This document shows, piece by piece, positions 1-8,791 of a stretch of 48,879 bases of DNA (the first letter of the stretch is position 1; each line of letters starts with the position of its first letter). The DNA is taken from contig JAGYKK010000021.1 of NCBI GenBank assembly GCA_018401645.1, positions 1 to 48,879 on the forward strand, read 5' to 3'. The position numbers were made by a program, and so were the translations under genes. This DNA is from Mycobacterium sp. Lineage in GTDB: Bacteria; Actinomycetota; Actinomycetes; Mycobacteriales; Mycobacteriaceae. The notes below the pieces were generated by a model that searched no databases, was not told where the DNA came from, and saw only the letters and a list, made by a program, of their open reading frames with translations.

Positions 1-123
1 GTGTCCGGCTCGTCGGGCACCGCCGCAGCGAAACAGGAGGCGCTCGAGGCGGCCGGTGTCAAGGTCGGCAAAACCCCCTCAGCCGCAGCCGAACTGGCCC
101 GGCAAATCCTGAAGAGCCTCTGA
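1..123 (+). CDS. sucD: Succinate-CoA ligase alpha subunit, C-terminal end (partial)
   Basis: The first 40 codons read as the C-terminal tail of SucD, with the typical segment [20 protein letters not shown] followed by [14 protein letters not shown], and stop at TGA 121-123. SucD binds CoA and carries the phosphohistidine of the TCA-cycle enzyme succinyl-CoA synthetase, which makes succinate, CoA and ATP/GTP. The active-site part lies outside the window. The tail is normal for the family and there is no sign of disruption. sucC would be expected further upstream. Confidence 0.9.
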   Translation: MSGSSGTAAAKQEALEAAGVKVGKTPSAAAELARQILKSL

Positions 124-262
124 TCCCCATCAGTCCGCGCACGCCGGTGCTCGTCGGCGTCGGTCAGTTCACCGAACGGATCGACGACCCGGCCTACCGC
201 GACCGCCCCCTGGCCGACGGGCACACCACCGCGGCCGCGGCAGTGGGCACCGGCCAACCGGC
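124..262 (+). pseudogene. 5' stub of an acetyl-CoA acetyltransferase (thiolase-like) gene
   Basis: Directly after sucD one frame reads [20 protein letters not shown] and then [10 protein letters not shown]. This is how SCP2/thiolase-like acetyl-CoA acetyltransferases of actinobacteria begin ([13 protein letters not shown]). Homology fades after roughly 40 codons and the frame runs into the repeat at 297 and then mscR. No catalytic Cys or His motif follows and there is no ATG at the expected place. I read it as the remains of a truncated thiolase gene. This is inferred from the motif only. Confidence 0.55.
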
Positions 263-296
263 AATCAGGTCAAGGGCTCCGGGCATCGCCGCCACC

Positions 297-370
297 GTAT
301 CCCCCTGGCCCGTATCCCCCGGCCCATATCCCCCTGGCCCATATCCTCCTGGCCCGTATCCCCCTGGCCC
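297..370. repeat. 15-bp tandem repeat, five copies, upstream of mscR
   Basis: Five head-to-tail units of the form RTATCCCCCTGGCCC. One unit is a base short and one has a C to T change. On the minus strand it would encode GPGGY repeats, but no gene context supports translation. It lies between the thiolase stub and the mscR start, so it sits in the mscR leader. Confidence 0.9.
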
Positions 371-401
371 ACCTGCAGCGGCCCGACTAACCTTTTGCCC
401 C

Positions 402-1487
402 ATGAGTCAAACGGTGCGCGGTGTGATCTCGCGGAGCAAGGGCCAACCCGTCGAACTCGTCGATATCGTCATCCCCGACCCCGGCCCGGGCGAGGTGGTC
501 GTGGCCGTGCACGCATGCGGCGTCTGCCACACCGATCTGACCTACCGCGACGGCGGCATCAACGACTCCTATCCGTTCCTGCTCGGCCATGAAGCTGCCG
601 GCGTGGTGGAGTCGATCGGCGAGGATGTCACCCAGGTCGCCCCGGGCGACTTCGTGATCCTCAACTGGCGTGCGGTGTGCGGCCAGTGCCGGGCCTGCAG
701 GCGCGGCCGCCCGTGGTACTGCTTCAACACCTTCAACGCCACCCAGAAGATGACGCTGAGCGACGGCACTGAATTGACCCCGGCCCTCGGCGTCGGCGCA
801 TTCGCCGACAAAACCCTTGTGCACCAGGGCCAGTGCACCAGAGTCGATGACGAGTCGGATGCCGCGGTCGCCGGACTGCTGGGCTGCGGGGTGATGGCCG
901 GTATCGGCGCAGCAATCAACACCGGTGCCGTCAGTCGCGACGACACCGTCGCGGTGATCGGCTGCGGTGGGGTGGGAGACGCCGCTATCGCCGGCGCCAA
1001 ATTGGTCGGGGCGCGCACGATCATCGCCGTCGACACCGACGACACCAAACTCGAGTGGGCGCGGGAGTTCGGCGCCACGCACACCATCAACGCCCGTGAG
1101 GTTGATGTCGTCGAAAAAATCAAGGAGCTGACCGATGGCTTCGGCACCGACGTGGTGATCGACGCCGTTGGGCGGCCGGAAACCTGGAAGCAGGCCTTCT
1201 ACGCCCGCGATCTGGCCGGAACCGTTGTGCTGGTTGGTGTCCCGACACCCGATATGCGCCTGGAAATGCCGCTGGTGGACTTCTTCGCCCGCGGCGGATC
1301 GCTGAAGTCGTCCTGGTACGGCGACTGCCTGCCCGAGCGCGACTTCCCCACCCTGATCGCTCTCTACCGCCAGGGCCGATTGCCGCTGGAGAAATTCGTG
1401 TCCGAGCGCATCGGACTGGATGGCATTGAGAACGCCTTCCACAAGATGCACGCCGGTGAGGTCCTGCGTTCGGTGGTGGTGCTCTGA
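402..1487 (+). CDS. mscR: S-nitrosomycothiol reductase / mycothiol-dependent formaldehyde dehydrogenase (MscR)
   Basis: A 361-residue class III-type zinc alcohol dehydrogenase, the same length as M. tuberculosis MscR (Rv2259). Visible features are the catalytic zinc region HACGVCHTD near residue 38, GHEAAG near residue 63, the structural zinc cluster [15 protein letters not shown] near residues 90-104, and the Rossmann motif GCGGVGDAA near residue 190. The family reduces S-nitrosomycothiol and oxidises S-hydroxymethyl-mycothiol, protecting against NO and formaldehyde. ATG 402 is chosen because it gives the family length; an upstream in-frame start would include the thiolase stub and repeat. 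The next gene is an MBL-fold hydrolase, the same partner as in M. tuberculosis (Rv2259-Rv2260), which supports the assignment. Confidence 0.93.
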   Translation: MSQTVRGVISRSKGQPVELVDIVIPDPGPGEVVVAVHACGVCHTDLTYRDGGINDSYPFLLGHEAAGVVESIGEDVTQVAPGDFVILNWRAVCGQCRACRRGRPWYCFNTFNATQKMTLSDGTELTPALGVGAFADKTLVHQGQCTRVDDESDAAVAGLLGCGVMAGIGAAINTGAVSRDDTVAVIGCGGVGDAAIAGAKLVGARTIIAVDTDDTKLEWAREFGATHTINAREVDVVEKIKELTDGFGTDVVIDAVGRPETWKQAFYARDLAGTVVLVGVPTPDMRLEMPLVDFFARGGSLKSSWYGDCLPERDFPTLIALYRQGRLPLEKFVSERIGLDGIENAFHKMHAGEVLRSVVVL

Positions 1488-1550
1488 TGAGCGCTTGCGC
1501 GAAGAACGGACAACTCTGATGAGCGCTTGCGCGAAGAACGGACAACTCTG
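1487..1550 (+). repeat. 32-bp tandem duplication carrying overlapping stop/start codons
   Basis: Two perfect 32-bp units (1487-1518 and 1519-1550) lie between mscR and the next gene. Each begins ATGAGCGCT and ends CAACTCTG, so every unit closes with TGA overlapping the next ATG. The first unit starts on the mscR stop and the second ends on the start of the downstream gene. Each unit can encode the peptide [10 protein letters not shown] and then stop. This arrangement resembles mycobacterial MIRU elements, which bridge operon genes with small ORFs that overlap the neighbours' stop and start codons. Confidence 0.9.
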
Positions 1551-2186
1551 ATGAGCGCTAATCAGCCCGGCATCGAGCGGATCGTCACCCACGGCACCTT
1601 CGCCCTCGACGGTGGAAGTTGGGACGTCGACAACAACATCTGGGTCATCGGCGATGCGTCAGAGGTGATCGTCATCGACGCCGCACACGACGCCAAAGCC
1701 ATTGAGGACGCCGTCGCCGGACGGCACGTGGTCGCGGTGGTGTGCACACACGGCCACAACGACCACATCACGGTCGCCCCGCAACTCAGCAAGGACCTCG
1801 ACGCACCGATACTTCTGAACCCCGCCGACACCATGCTCTGGGAGACGACCCACGGCGACAAGCCATTCCGGGCTCTGCAGGACGGCCAGGTGCTCACCGC
1901 CGGCGGTATCGAATTGCATGCCATCACCACACCGGGACACTCCCCCGGATCGACCTGCCTCTACGCACCGGCACTGGGTGCGGTGTTCTCCGGTGACACA
2001 TTGTTCGCGGGCGGCCCCGGCGCGACGGGGCGGTCATTCTCCGACTTCCCGACAATTCTGGCCTCGATCAAGGACAAGTTGGGCGCGCTACCGGCCGACA
2101 CCGTCGTCTACACGGGCCACGGTGACACCACGACCATCGGCGGCGAGATCGTGAATTACGACGACTGGGTCACCAGAGGCCATTGA
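1551..2186 (+). CDS. MBL-fold metallo-hydrolase, Rv2260-like
   Basis: 211 residues, the length of M. tuberculosis Rv2260. It has the metallo-beta-lactamase metal motif THGHNDHI (HxHxDH) near residues 66-73, then GHSPGS near residue 129 and SGDTLF near residue 148, the further metal-ligand regions of the fold, and a final TGHGDTT. ATG 1551 overlaps the last TGA of the upstream repeat, so it should be co-transcribed and probably translationally coupled with mscR. By context it may act on mycothiol thioesters made by MscR, as glyoxalase II-type hydrolases do for glutathione. That role is inferred. Confidence 0.88.
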   Translation: MSANQPGIERIVTHGTFALDGGSWDVDNNIWVIGDASEVIVIDAAHDAKAIEDAVAGRHVVAVVCTHGHNDHITVAPQLSKDLDAPILLNPADTMLWETTHGDKPFRALQDGQVLTAGGIELHAITTPGHSPGSTCLYAPALGAVFSGDTLFAGGPGATGRSFSDFPTILASIKDKLGALPADTVVYTGHGDTTTIGGEIVNYDDWVTRGH

Positions 2187-2193
2187 GTCGGGT

Positions 2194-3351
2194 CTAAGGC
2201 GCGGTCGCCGCACTGCGCGGGTCGATGAGGATCTTGGCGTGCTGATCCGGGTCCCCCAGCGCATCGAACGCCGCGGCGACGCCGTCGAGTCCAACCTTGC
2301 CGGTGAGTAGCGGCGATGCGTCGATCTTTCCATCCGCCAGCATGTGCAGGGTGTCGTAGAACTCCAACGGGGTGTAGCCGAACACGAACCGCGCGTCGAT
2401 CTCCTTGCTGAGCGCCATCGTCGGCCGGATCGTGTCGGTGCCCATACACACCCCGACGATGATCACCCGTGAACCCAGCGGTGCTGCGGCCAGCACACCG
2501 TCGATCATTCCGGGCACGCCGACGCATTCGAAAATCACCGGCCGCTTGGGTCCGGCCGCGCCTGCCGCATCCGCCGCCCGGTAGACATGCGACCACCCGG
2601 GCACCCGCCGAAGCTTGCGCATGGTGTCCAGCGCCAGGCCATATAGGTCCGGAATATTCGTCAATACGCCCTTCGACGCCGCTTTCTCATACGGCGAGTC
2701 CACCGTGGGATCGACGACGACGTCTGCGCCGCAACGAGTCGCCAATGCGCGACGCGCGGGTGAGAAATCACTGGCGACGACGGTGCCCACTCCACGGGCC
2801 TTGAGTTGGCAGATCACCGCCAGGCCGACCGGTCCGCACCCGATGACGATCGACGTGTCGGATTTCTTGATCTCGCTGCGGCGCACCGCGTGCAATGCCA
2901 CGGCCATCGGCTCAGTCATCGCCGCCATGTCGACGGCCAGACCGTTGGGCACCGGAAACGTCAGCGCCGCCTCGACCAGAACCTGCTCGGCATAGCCGCC
3001 CGGCGCCAACGGTGACAATCCGGTCAGTTGCACGGCGCCGCGGGAGCGAACCAACGGAAACGACACCACCGTCATGCCCGCTCTAAGCGCCTTCGGCGTC
3101 CTCGAGCCACGCTCGGCGATCACACCGGCGAACTCGTGTCCCAGCACCGTCGGGGTGTCGCCGCGCATAAAGTCGCGGTAGCCGATCTCGGCCATCACCT
3201 CGGTCAGTTCGTCGGCGTGATCCTTGGCGTGTAGATCCGATCCACAGATCCCGCAGGCGCGAACATCAAGAACCAGTTGCCCTTCGCCGGGGTGCGGGTC
3301 CGGCAGGTCAACCACCGACAGGGTTCCGTGGGAGCAGCTGACAGCCTTCAC
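2194..3351 (-). CDS. Zinc-dependent alcohol dehydrogenase family protein
   Basis: A 385-residue MDR-type dehydrogenase. It has CGICGSDLHA near residue 37 (catalytic zinc Cys), GHEFAG near residue 71, a cofactor-binding GCGPVGLA near residue 170, and a C-terminal dimerisation half. Unlike MscR it lacks the four-Cys structural zinc loop. GTG 3351 (VKAVSCSHG...) is chosen because homologues normally begin at this strand; the longer frame to 3423 adds a non-family tail. It lies downstream of, and on the same strand as, the DapB-like reductase with a 99-bp gap, so the two may form one transcript. Substrate unknown. Confidence 0.83.
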   Translation of the reverse strand: MKAVSCSHGTLSVVDLPDPHPGEGQLVLDVRACGICGSDLHAKDHADELTEVMAEIGYRDFMRGDTPTVLGHEFAGVIAERGSRTPKALRAGMTVVSFPLVRSRGAVQLTGLSPLAPGGYAEQVLVEAALTFPVPNGLAVDMAAMTEPMAVALHAVRRSEIKKSDTSIVIGCGPVGLAVICQLKARGVGTVVASDFSPARRALATRCGADVVVDPTVDSPYEKAASKGVLTNIPDLYGLALDTMRKLRRVPGWSHVYRAADAAGAAGPKRPVIFECVGVPGMIDGVLAAAPLGSRVIIVGVCMGTDTIRPTMALSKEIDARFVFGYTPLEFYDTLHMLADGKIDASPLLTGKVGLDGVAAAFDALGDPDQHAKILIDPRSAATAP

Positions 3352-3450
3352 ACCGACGAAGTCTAGACCGCTGGCGTCGGCCCAGAATCCGACGTTTGTC
3401 CCCCGCGGCGGCGCAACCACCACGACAGAGCAGCCACCGAAGCCCAGTCG

Positions 3451-4524
3451 TCAGCGGATGGTGCCCCGGCCAGGAATCAGCGGCAGATCCAGCGCCGTGA
3501 CCCACCCTGGCGGTAGGTCGTTGACGGCTGGCACCGCATTGAGCGCACGCAAGCCGGTCGCCAGGCAACCGGCGGTGGCGGCGTCTCGCCCGGAGCCGTC
3601 GGTGAAGCGGAACGCCGTCTCCTGAAAGATACTCGGCGTGCCCTCGATCTCGACGCGGTAGACGTCGTCGGAGTCGCCCGAGGGCCAGTCCGGTGCGGCG
3701 TCGCGGCCGATCCGGTTGACGTGTTCGAGTTGGATGCGAGTCTCGCCGCGGTAGACACCGTTGATGGTGAACCGCACCGCCGCGACGTTGCCGGCCGCAA
3801 TTACGCCCTTGACCGTGGTGCGCTCGGTCGGGGTCACCCACTTGTCCCAGGTGGTGGTGATCTCATCGAGTTCGATCCCCGCGGCGTGGGCGATCATCGG
3901 CACGGTCGCGCCCCAGGCGAACACCAGAATTCCGCTGTTCTGCAGCATCGGACTGAACTCCGGCTCGCGGCCGATGCCCATCTCGAACTCGTAGTCACCC
4001 TCGTAGTTGGTGTAGTCCAGCAATTCCGAGGCCCGCACCCGGCGCACCTTTGAACACAGTCCCATCAAGGTCATCGGGAACAGGTCGTTGGCGAATCCCG
4101 GGTCGATGCCGGTGGTGAAGCACGACGACCCGCCCGCCTCGCAGGCCGCCGTGATCGGCTCGATCCAGTTCGGCGGGTTGAGATGCATCTTCGGCCAGAC
4201 CCACGGCGTCATCGCCGTCGAGCAGACGTCGATCCCGGCCCGTAGGAAGCGGCCGATCACATCGATATTGGCGTCGGCCTTGGCGGCGGTGGGGCCGTAG
4301 TGCACCAGCGCGTCGGGCTTGAGTGCTATCAGTGCATCCACATCATCGGTGGCGATGATGCCGACCGGTTGCGGCAGACCGCAGATCTCCCCGGCATCCA
4401 GACCCACCTTGGCCGGGTTGCTGACACCGACCCCGACAAGCTCGAACTCGGGGTGCTCAAGCACCTCGGGGACGATCATCTTGCCAACGAAGCCGGTTCC
4501 CCACACCACAACACGTTTGGTCAT
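3451..4524 (-). CDS. NAD(P)H-dependent reductase of the dihydrodipicolinate reductase (DapB N-terminal) fold
   Basis: 357 residues beginning MTKRVVVWGTGFVGKMIV, a Rossmann dinucleotide-binding start as in DapB-like and 2,4-diaminopentanoate dehydrogenase-like proteins. The middle contains GIDPGFANDLFP and the C-terminal half is a substrate/dimer domain. Many paralogues of this type occur in mycobacterial lipid and xenobiotic gene neighbourhoods, and specific substrates are mostly unknown. ATG 4524 is preferred over the extended frame because the Rossmann strand starts at once. The stop of the upstream Rieske gene is 2 bp away, so it is probably read from the carotenoid operon promoter or from within that operon. 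Confidence 0.8.
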   Translation of the reverse strand: MTKRVVVWGTGFVGKMIVPEVLEHPEFELVGVGVSNPAKVGLDAGEICGLPQPVGIIATDDVDALIALKPDALVHYGPTAAKADANIDVIGRFLRAGIDVCSTAMTPWVWPKMHLNPPNWIEPITAACEAGGSSCFTTGIDPGFANDLFPMTLMGLCSKVRRVRASELLDYTNYEGDYEFEMGIGREPEFSPMLQNSGILVFAWGATVPMIAHAAGIELDEITTTWDKWVTPTERTTVKGVIAAGNVAAVRFTINGVYRGETRIQLEHVNRIGRDAAPDWPSGDSDDVYRVEIEGTPSIFQETAFRFTDGSGRDAATAGCLATGLRALNAVPAVNDLPPGWVTALDLPLIPGRGTIR

Positions 4525-4525
4525 C

Positions 4526-5538
4526 TTAGTGACTCTCGTTGGCGCGCAAGGCATACCGGCGTTCGGCGTAGGCCAGATCATCGCGCCACAGTCTCGCGGC
4601 ACCAAGCTTCATCAGCGGCCGCAACAGCGGGGCACCCAGCAGCGACAGCTGGAATCCGGTGCGGCCCGAGGCGGCGATCACGGCTTCGATGACCGCGGTG
4701 CGGGGCCGTCCGTCGGGACCGGGGCCGATCGGAGTCGCGTGGGTCTCAACCACGCTGCCAACACCCTCGCCTTCGACGATGTGCATCACGACGGTGCGCG
4801 GTTCGGGCACGCTGAACGCGGTGATCACCGGCATGCCGAGGCGACCGAGGTGGAAGGTCACGGCCACGGTGAAGATGTCAGCGTCGTCGTCGGCGTCGAC
4901 CGGCGGCGCGCTGAGCACCTCCAGTTGGGCGAACGAGTAGGGGTGGAACCAGGCGCCGTGCCACGGATCCAGCCGGTTGGCGATGATGTCGCGGGGTTCA
5001 CACGCACCCTCCAGGCGGGTGACCGCCGCCAGCCGTGGTAGCCGGCGGGCCGGGCCGCCAGCACCGGGGCGTCCAGTGGTTCTTCGCCGCCGATCCCGTC
5101 CAGCCGAACCCACACCAGCACGCCGTCGTCGTGAGCTGGAAGCGGCTTCCAGCCGAACTCCCGGCCACCGGAGAGTCGCAGCCCGTGCCACGGGCAGATG
5201 AGCCCTCCGCATTCCACCGTCCCGGTGGCGAGATCTGCTCCGAGGTGCGGGCAGGTCGCCGGGCCGACATGCAGGCCGCCCGTTTCGTCGCGCCAGGCGA
5301 CGATTTCCAGGCCCGCGACCCGGGTGCCGAATGGCCGGTCGCCGCGAACGTCGGTGCTCGCGGCGAACACGTACCAGTTACCGGTGGGGCGCCGATGCGC
5401 ACGCTGCAGCGCGGCGTCGATGAGAGCCGGCTCGGCCTGCTGGTAGGTCGGAGCCTGTTGCGCCCAGGAGATTTTCGGAAGGACCTTCATCGGCGAGTCC
5501 TTCGGCATCCGTTCGGCTACCCGGGACCACAGATCCAT
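4526..5538 (-). pseudogene. Rieske [2Fe-2S] / DUF5914 protein of the carotenoid operon, frameshifted
   Basis: The ATG at 5538 opens a frame with a Rieske cluster motif CPHLG...CPWHG (near residues 97-119). The frame continues to LAARPAGYHG and then must change frame near 5032 to give LAAVTRLEGACEPRDIIANR and the rest of a DUF5914-type C-terminal domain ending at 4526. A single C missing from GGCCTGG would explain it. Proteins of this architecture accompany crt genes in actinobacteria and are presumed ring- or end-group oxygenases, though the reaction is not established. It follows crtU by 1 bp. With the base restored the protein would be about 337 residues, so this may be a sequencing indel rather than a dead gene. 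Confidence 0.8.
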
Positions 5539-5539
5539 C

Positions 5540-7063
5540 TCAGCCTGTGCCTCTCTGAGCCAACCGGCGCAATACGGGCGAGCGTCCCCGCACCGGAACG
5601 GTGTACAACGTGTGCCCGCTCACTCCCCAACCCGCAAGCAGCCGGTTGGCCGCGGTCCAGCCGGTGGTGGCGGCACGCTCCATTAAGGCTACCGGTAGGT
5701 CTATCCGGATTCCGTCACCGGCGAGCATCAGGCCGGGCACCGGGGTGTCCACCGCCGGCCGGCTCGCATGCGAGCCCGGTGAGAACAGCGGGCAGTCCTG
5801 GCGGTACAGAATGCGCTCGGTCACGATCCCGGCCCGGGCAGTTTCGGGATAGATCTCGTGCAGCCTCGCCAGCATCTGCTCGCGCAATACGGCCTCCGGC
5901 GCGTCGACCGAGTACGAATGCACCTCGACGACTGACCCGCCGTGGGCCCGCGCCCACTCAGCAGCCTGACGCTCGTAGTTGCTCACCACGCTGATGTTGT
6001 CGATGGGCTCGAGCCCACCGGTGCCCAGGAAATCCGGGCGGCCCTCGTCAACGGGCCGGTCCAGCCATAGCCGCTGCACCACGAACGGCGGCGCGACCTC
6101 CATAGCCGCCACCCGCCGCCGCCAGTCGGCGTCACCCAGGCTCGGCGAGGCGCCGACGATCTGTTGCAGACCTCCCACATCGGCGGCCAGCACCACCCCG
6201 TCGGCGTCGATGAGTGTTCCGTCGTCGGCGCGGACCTGGAGGCGCTTGAGCCCGCCGGGAGAGATCGACGCGACCGATAACCCGGTGTGGAACTTCACTC
6301 CCTGGCCACTGAGATACTCCCCCAACGGATTCCACAGCGCGGTGTCGAAATTCGACTCGGCGACATCGAACACCAGTCCCTCGCTGGAACCCAGGAAGTA
6401 GATGTGGAACATCGCCGCGAGTTCGGCGGCCGAAAGTCGATCGGGGCGGGCGAAGAAGCTCCGCGCGAACACTTCGAACGCCAGATGGCGGGCGGCGACC
6501 GGAAAGTTGATGTCGGTCAGAAAGGTGTCCGCGGTGAGGTTGTCCAGGCGTTCGTAGATCCCCGGGACCGTGACCGTCGCCAGTGGTGCGGCCGCAACGG
6601 CGTTGATCCGCACCAGATCCCGGAACCGGAAGGTGGGGCTGCGCAGCGCAAACACCAGGGCGTTCCACGGTGGGGATTGCGGCAGGCCCCGAAAGGTATC
6701 GCGGCGGCCCTGGCCATCGATAAGCGGATAGTCCTCGACCGCCCGCAGTCGCTTGAGCCCCGGGTCACTGCGTTGCAACAGCGCTCTGAGGTTGTAGTAC
6801 TGGCGGAAAAAGGCATGAAACCCGCGATTGTTGGTCGTCACGGTGCCGTCGTCGAGATTTTCGGCCCAACCGGCGACGCGCCCGCCGAGGTTGGGTTGAC
6901 GCTCCAGCACGTCCACCGAGACGCCGCGTTCAGCGAGCCCGGCGGCGGCGGCGAGGCCTGCGATTCCCGCTCCGATCACCACCACGTGCGGAACCGCCGG
7001 TAGTGCGCCGGCATTCGGTAGCCCACGCGGCGCGGGGTGAGCTACTCGCCGTGGATCCTTCAC
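5540..7063 (-). CDS. crtU: CrtU-type carotene desaturase/methyltransferase (FAD-dependent)
   Basis: 507 residues with an N-terminal FAD-binding Rossmann motif VVVIGAGIAGLAAAAGLAER near residues 19-38 and the C-terminal FAD signature GLMLAGDGIRIDLPVALMERA. Length and domain order match CrtU, which converts the beta-rings of beta-carotene into the aromatic rings of isorenieratene (leprotene) in actinobacteria. GTG 7063 overlaps the upstream TGA (GTGA), giving the family length; the longer frame would run into the methyltransferase. It is the fifth gene of the crt operon. Assignment rests on family resemblance and context. Confidence 0.8.
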   Translation of the reverse strand: MKDPRRVAHPAPRGLPNAGALPAVPHVVVIGAGIAGLAAAAGLAERGVSVDVLERQPNLGGRVAGWAENLDDGTVTTNNRGFHAFFRQYYNLRALLQRSDPGLKRLRAVEDYPLIDGQGRRDTFRGLPQSPPWNALVFALRSPTFRFRDLVRINAVAAAPLATVTVPGIYERLDNLTADTFLTDINFPVAARHLAFEVFARSFFARPDRLSAAELAAMFHIYFLGSSEGLVFDVAESNFDTALWNPLGEYLSGQGVKFHTGLSVASISPGGLKRLQVRADDGTLIDADGVVLAADVGGLQQIVGASPSLGDADWRRRVAAMEVAPPFVVQRLWLDRPVDEGRPDFLGTGGLEPIDNISVVSNYERQAAEWARAHGGSVVEVHSYSVDAPEAVLREQMLARLHEIYPETARAGIVTERILYRQDCPLFSPGSHASRPAVDTPVPGLMLAGDGIRIDLPVALMERAATTGWTAANRLLAGWGVSGHTLYTVPVRGRSPVLRRLAQRGTG

Positions 7064-7803
7064 CGCGGTGCATCCGCGAGGAAGGTGTGCACGATGTTGC
7101 GCTGCCATCCCGGCATGGTCTCGCTGTGCACGCCGGCGAAACCGGCAGCGGTCAGGCGGCGTTGAAAGTCCGATGCGCCGTCGAAGGCGTTCACACTGCG
7201 CCACAGGTGGCGGTACAGGGTGCTGTCTCGGGTCTGCCGCCACCCGGACGGAATGATGATGCCCCAGCAGACCGCATTCCAGATCGCCCGGGCGGGTGGG
7301 GAATCGCGCACCGAATACTCGTGCACGGCGAGGGTGGCGCCGGGGCGCAAGAGCTCAGAAAATCTGCGCAACTGAGCGTTCGGGTCGGCGAGATTGCGGA
7401 GCAGATACGCGGCCAGGATTCCGTCGAAAGGCCCGTGTACCCCGGCGTCGGCCAGATCCTCGATCGGGGTGTGCACGAACCGCACCGAGTCCGGCCAGGA
7501 CTTCGCGGCAGCCTGCTCGAGCATGCCGGCCGAGGCGTCGACGGCGACGATCTCCGCATGCGGCGCGGCCTGAAGCAGCGCGGCGGTCGATGCGCCCGTT
7601 CCACAGCCGGCGTCGAGCAGACGAAGGCCGCGTCCGCCGTTGGGGATTCGCAGCCGGTGGGCCGAGATCCGCAGATGGTCGTGATAACCGGGGTTGGCGC
7701 CGACCAGCTTGTCGTAGGCGTCGGCACCGACGTCGAAGGCGCCGGGAACCTCGGCCTTGGGTAGGCCCACTCTCGGCGACCGCCGGTGAGCAACATTCGT
7801 CAT
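7060..7803 (-). CDS. Class I SAM-dependent methyltransferase of the carotenoid operon (CrtT-like)
   Basis: 247 residues. SAM motif I is LLDAGCGTGAS near residue 63, followed by the acidic VAVDASAGM and IEDLADAGVHGPFDGILAA. The C-terminal half resembles UbiE/CrtT-type enzymes. ATG 7803 is preceded by GAGGAAG, a good ribosome-binding site, 26 bp after crtB. It overlaps crtU by GTGA. In Streptomyces crt clusters an analogous methyltransferase (crtT) sits beside crtU; its substrate is not firmly known, so I leave the symbol empty. Confidence 0.75.
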   Translation of the reverse strand: MTNVAHRRSPRVGLPKAEVPGAFDVGADAYDKLVGANPGYHDHLRISAHRLRIPNGGRGLRLLDAGCGTGASTAALLQAAPHAEIVAVDASAGMLEQAAAKSWPDSVRFVHTPIEDLADAGVHGPFDGILAAYLLRNLADPNAQLRRFSELLRPGATLAVHEYSVRDSPPARAIWNAVCWGIIIPSGWRQTRDSTLYRHLWRSVNAFDGASDFQRRLTAAGFAGVHSETMPGWQRNIVHTFLADAPR

Positions 7804-7828
7804 CGCACTTCCTCGAGTTCGGAATCCA

Positions 7829-8791
7829 TCAGGCGGCTCCCCGGGACGATCCGCCTCTCGGCGTGACGGTGAGCCGCCGCGCCCGCCGGGCTCGAATCAA
7901 CCCACCGCTGAACACCGTCATCCGCCGGGGTAGGCCGACTGAAGCCCGCTCGCTGAACACCGCGAAGTCGATGTCCTCGATACGATCCAGGATCTCGGAG
8001 TACAGCGTGAAAGCCGTTCGCACACATGGCCGCGACGATGGGGCCAGTAGGGCGATGCCCTTGTTCGCCTCGCGATAGATCCCGCGGGTGATCTCGTGCT
8101 GGGCGGCCAGCGCCTCGCGAACTCGGGGCTCGGTCCGACCCTTGTCGTGACACCACATCAGCAGCTCGCGGTCCACCCCGTGGGCCGCGAGTTCATCGGC
8201 GGGCAGGTAAACGCGGTTGCGGTCAAGGTCCTCGTTGATATCCCGCAGGAAGTTCGTCAGTTGGAAGGCCTGACCGAGTGCCGCGGCGAATGGCTCAGCG
8301 TCGCAGAGGGGTCCCACGGTGCCGAGAATGGGCAGCATCTGAAGGCCGATTACTTCTGCCGAACCGCGCATGTAACGGTTGATCGCCGGGCGGTCGGGAT
8401 AGTCGGTGACGGTCAGGTCCATCCGCATCGACGTCAGGAAATCGTCGAACAGGTTCAGTGGGATGCGGTAGGTCCGCGCGGTGTGCAGGACGGCGGCGAG
8501 TACGGGCTCACCGGCGTCGGCGGCGCCATCGAAGAACTTCGACGCCAACTGCTCCAGGCGAGCCTGTCGTTGCTCGACGGTGGCATCGGAGTTCAGATCG
8601 TCGAGAATGTCATCTGCGTAACGGGCGAATCCGTAGAGCGCATGCACGGCCGGCCGTTGCGAGGGCGCCAGCAGGCGGGTGGCGAGGAAGTAGGTGCGTC
8701 CGTGCTGGGCGTTCAACTCGCGGCAGTAGCGGTAGGACTCGCGCAACCGTTCGTCGGAGATCCCGGCCGCGTGCAACTCGGTGTTGATCAT
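7829..8791 (-). CDS. crtB: Phytoene synthase
   Basis: 320 residues of the squalene/phytoene synthase family. The first Asp-rich motif is DDILDD near residue 62, and the second signature is NFLRDINEDLDRNRVYLP near residues 170-190. The enzyme condenses two geranylgeranyl diphosphates to 15-cis-phytoene. ATG 8791 overlaps the crtI stop (ATGA), so it is translationally coupled. The order crtE-crtI-crtB is standard for actinobacteria. A longer reading frame upstream is only antisense overlap with crtI and is rejected. Confidence 0.92.
   Translation of the reverse strand: MINTELHAAGISDERLRESYRYCRELNAQHGRTYFLATRLLAPSQRPAVHALYGFARYADDILDDLNSDATVEQRQARLEQLASKFFDGAADAGEPVLAAVLHTARTYRIPLNLFDDFLTSMRMDLTVTDYPDRPAINRYMRGSAEVIGLQMLPILGTVGPLCDAEPFAAALGQAFQLTNFLRDINEDLDRNRVYLPADELAAHGVDRELLMWCHDKGRTEPRVREALAAQHEITRGIYREANKGIALLAPSSRPCVRTAFTLYSEILDRIEDIDFAVFSERASVGLPRRMTVFSGGLIRARRARRLTVTPRGGSSRGAA

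Noticed and set aside
297..370. Possible CRISPR array
   Set aside because: Units are directly adjacent 15-mers with no spacers, and no cas genes are nearby. The same holds for the arrays at 14169 and 48601.
194..403. Minus-strand GPGGY-repeat peptide
   Set aside because: It arises purely from the 15-bp repeat, has no signal peptide or conserved flank, and lies antisense to the mscR leader.
387..1592. 401-codon minus-strand frame opposite mscR
   Set aside because: No family-like content and it mirrors mscR codon structure. Long antisense frames are expected in GC-rich DNA.
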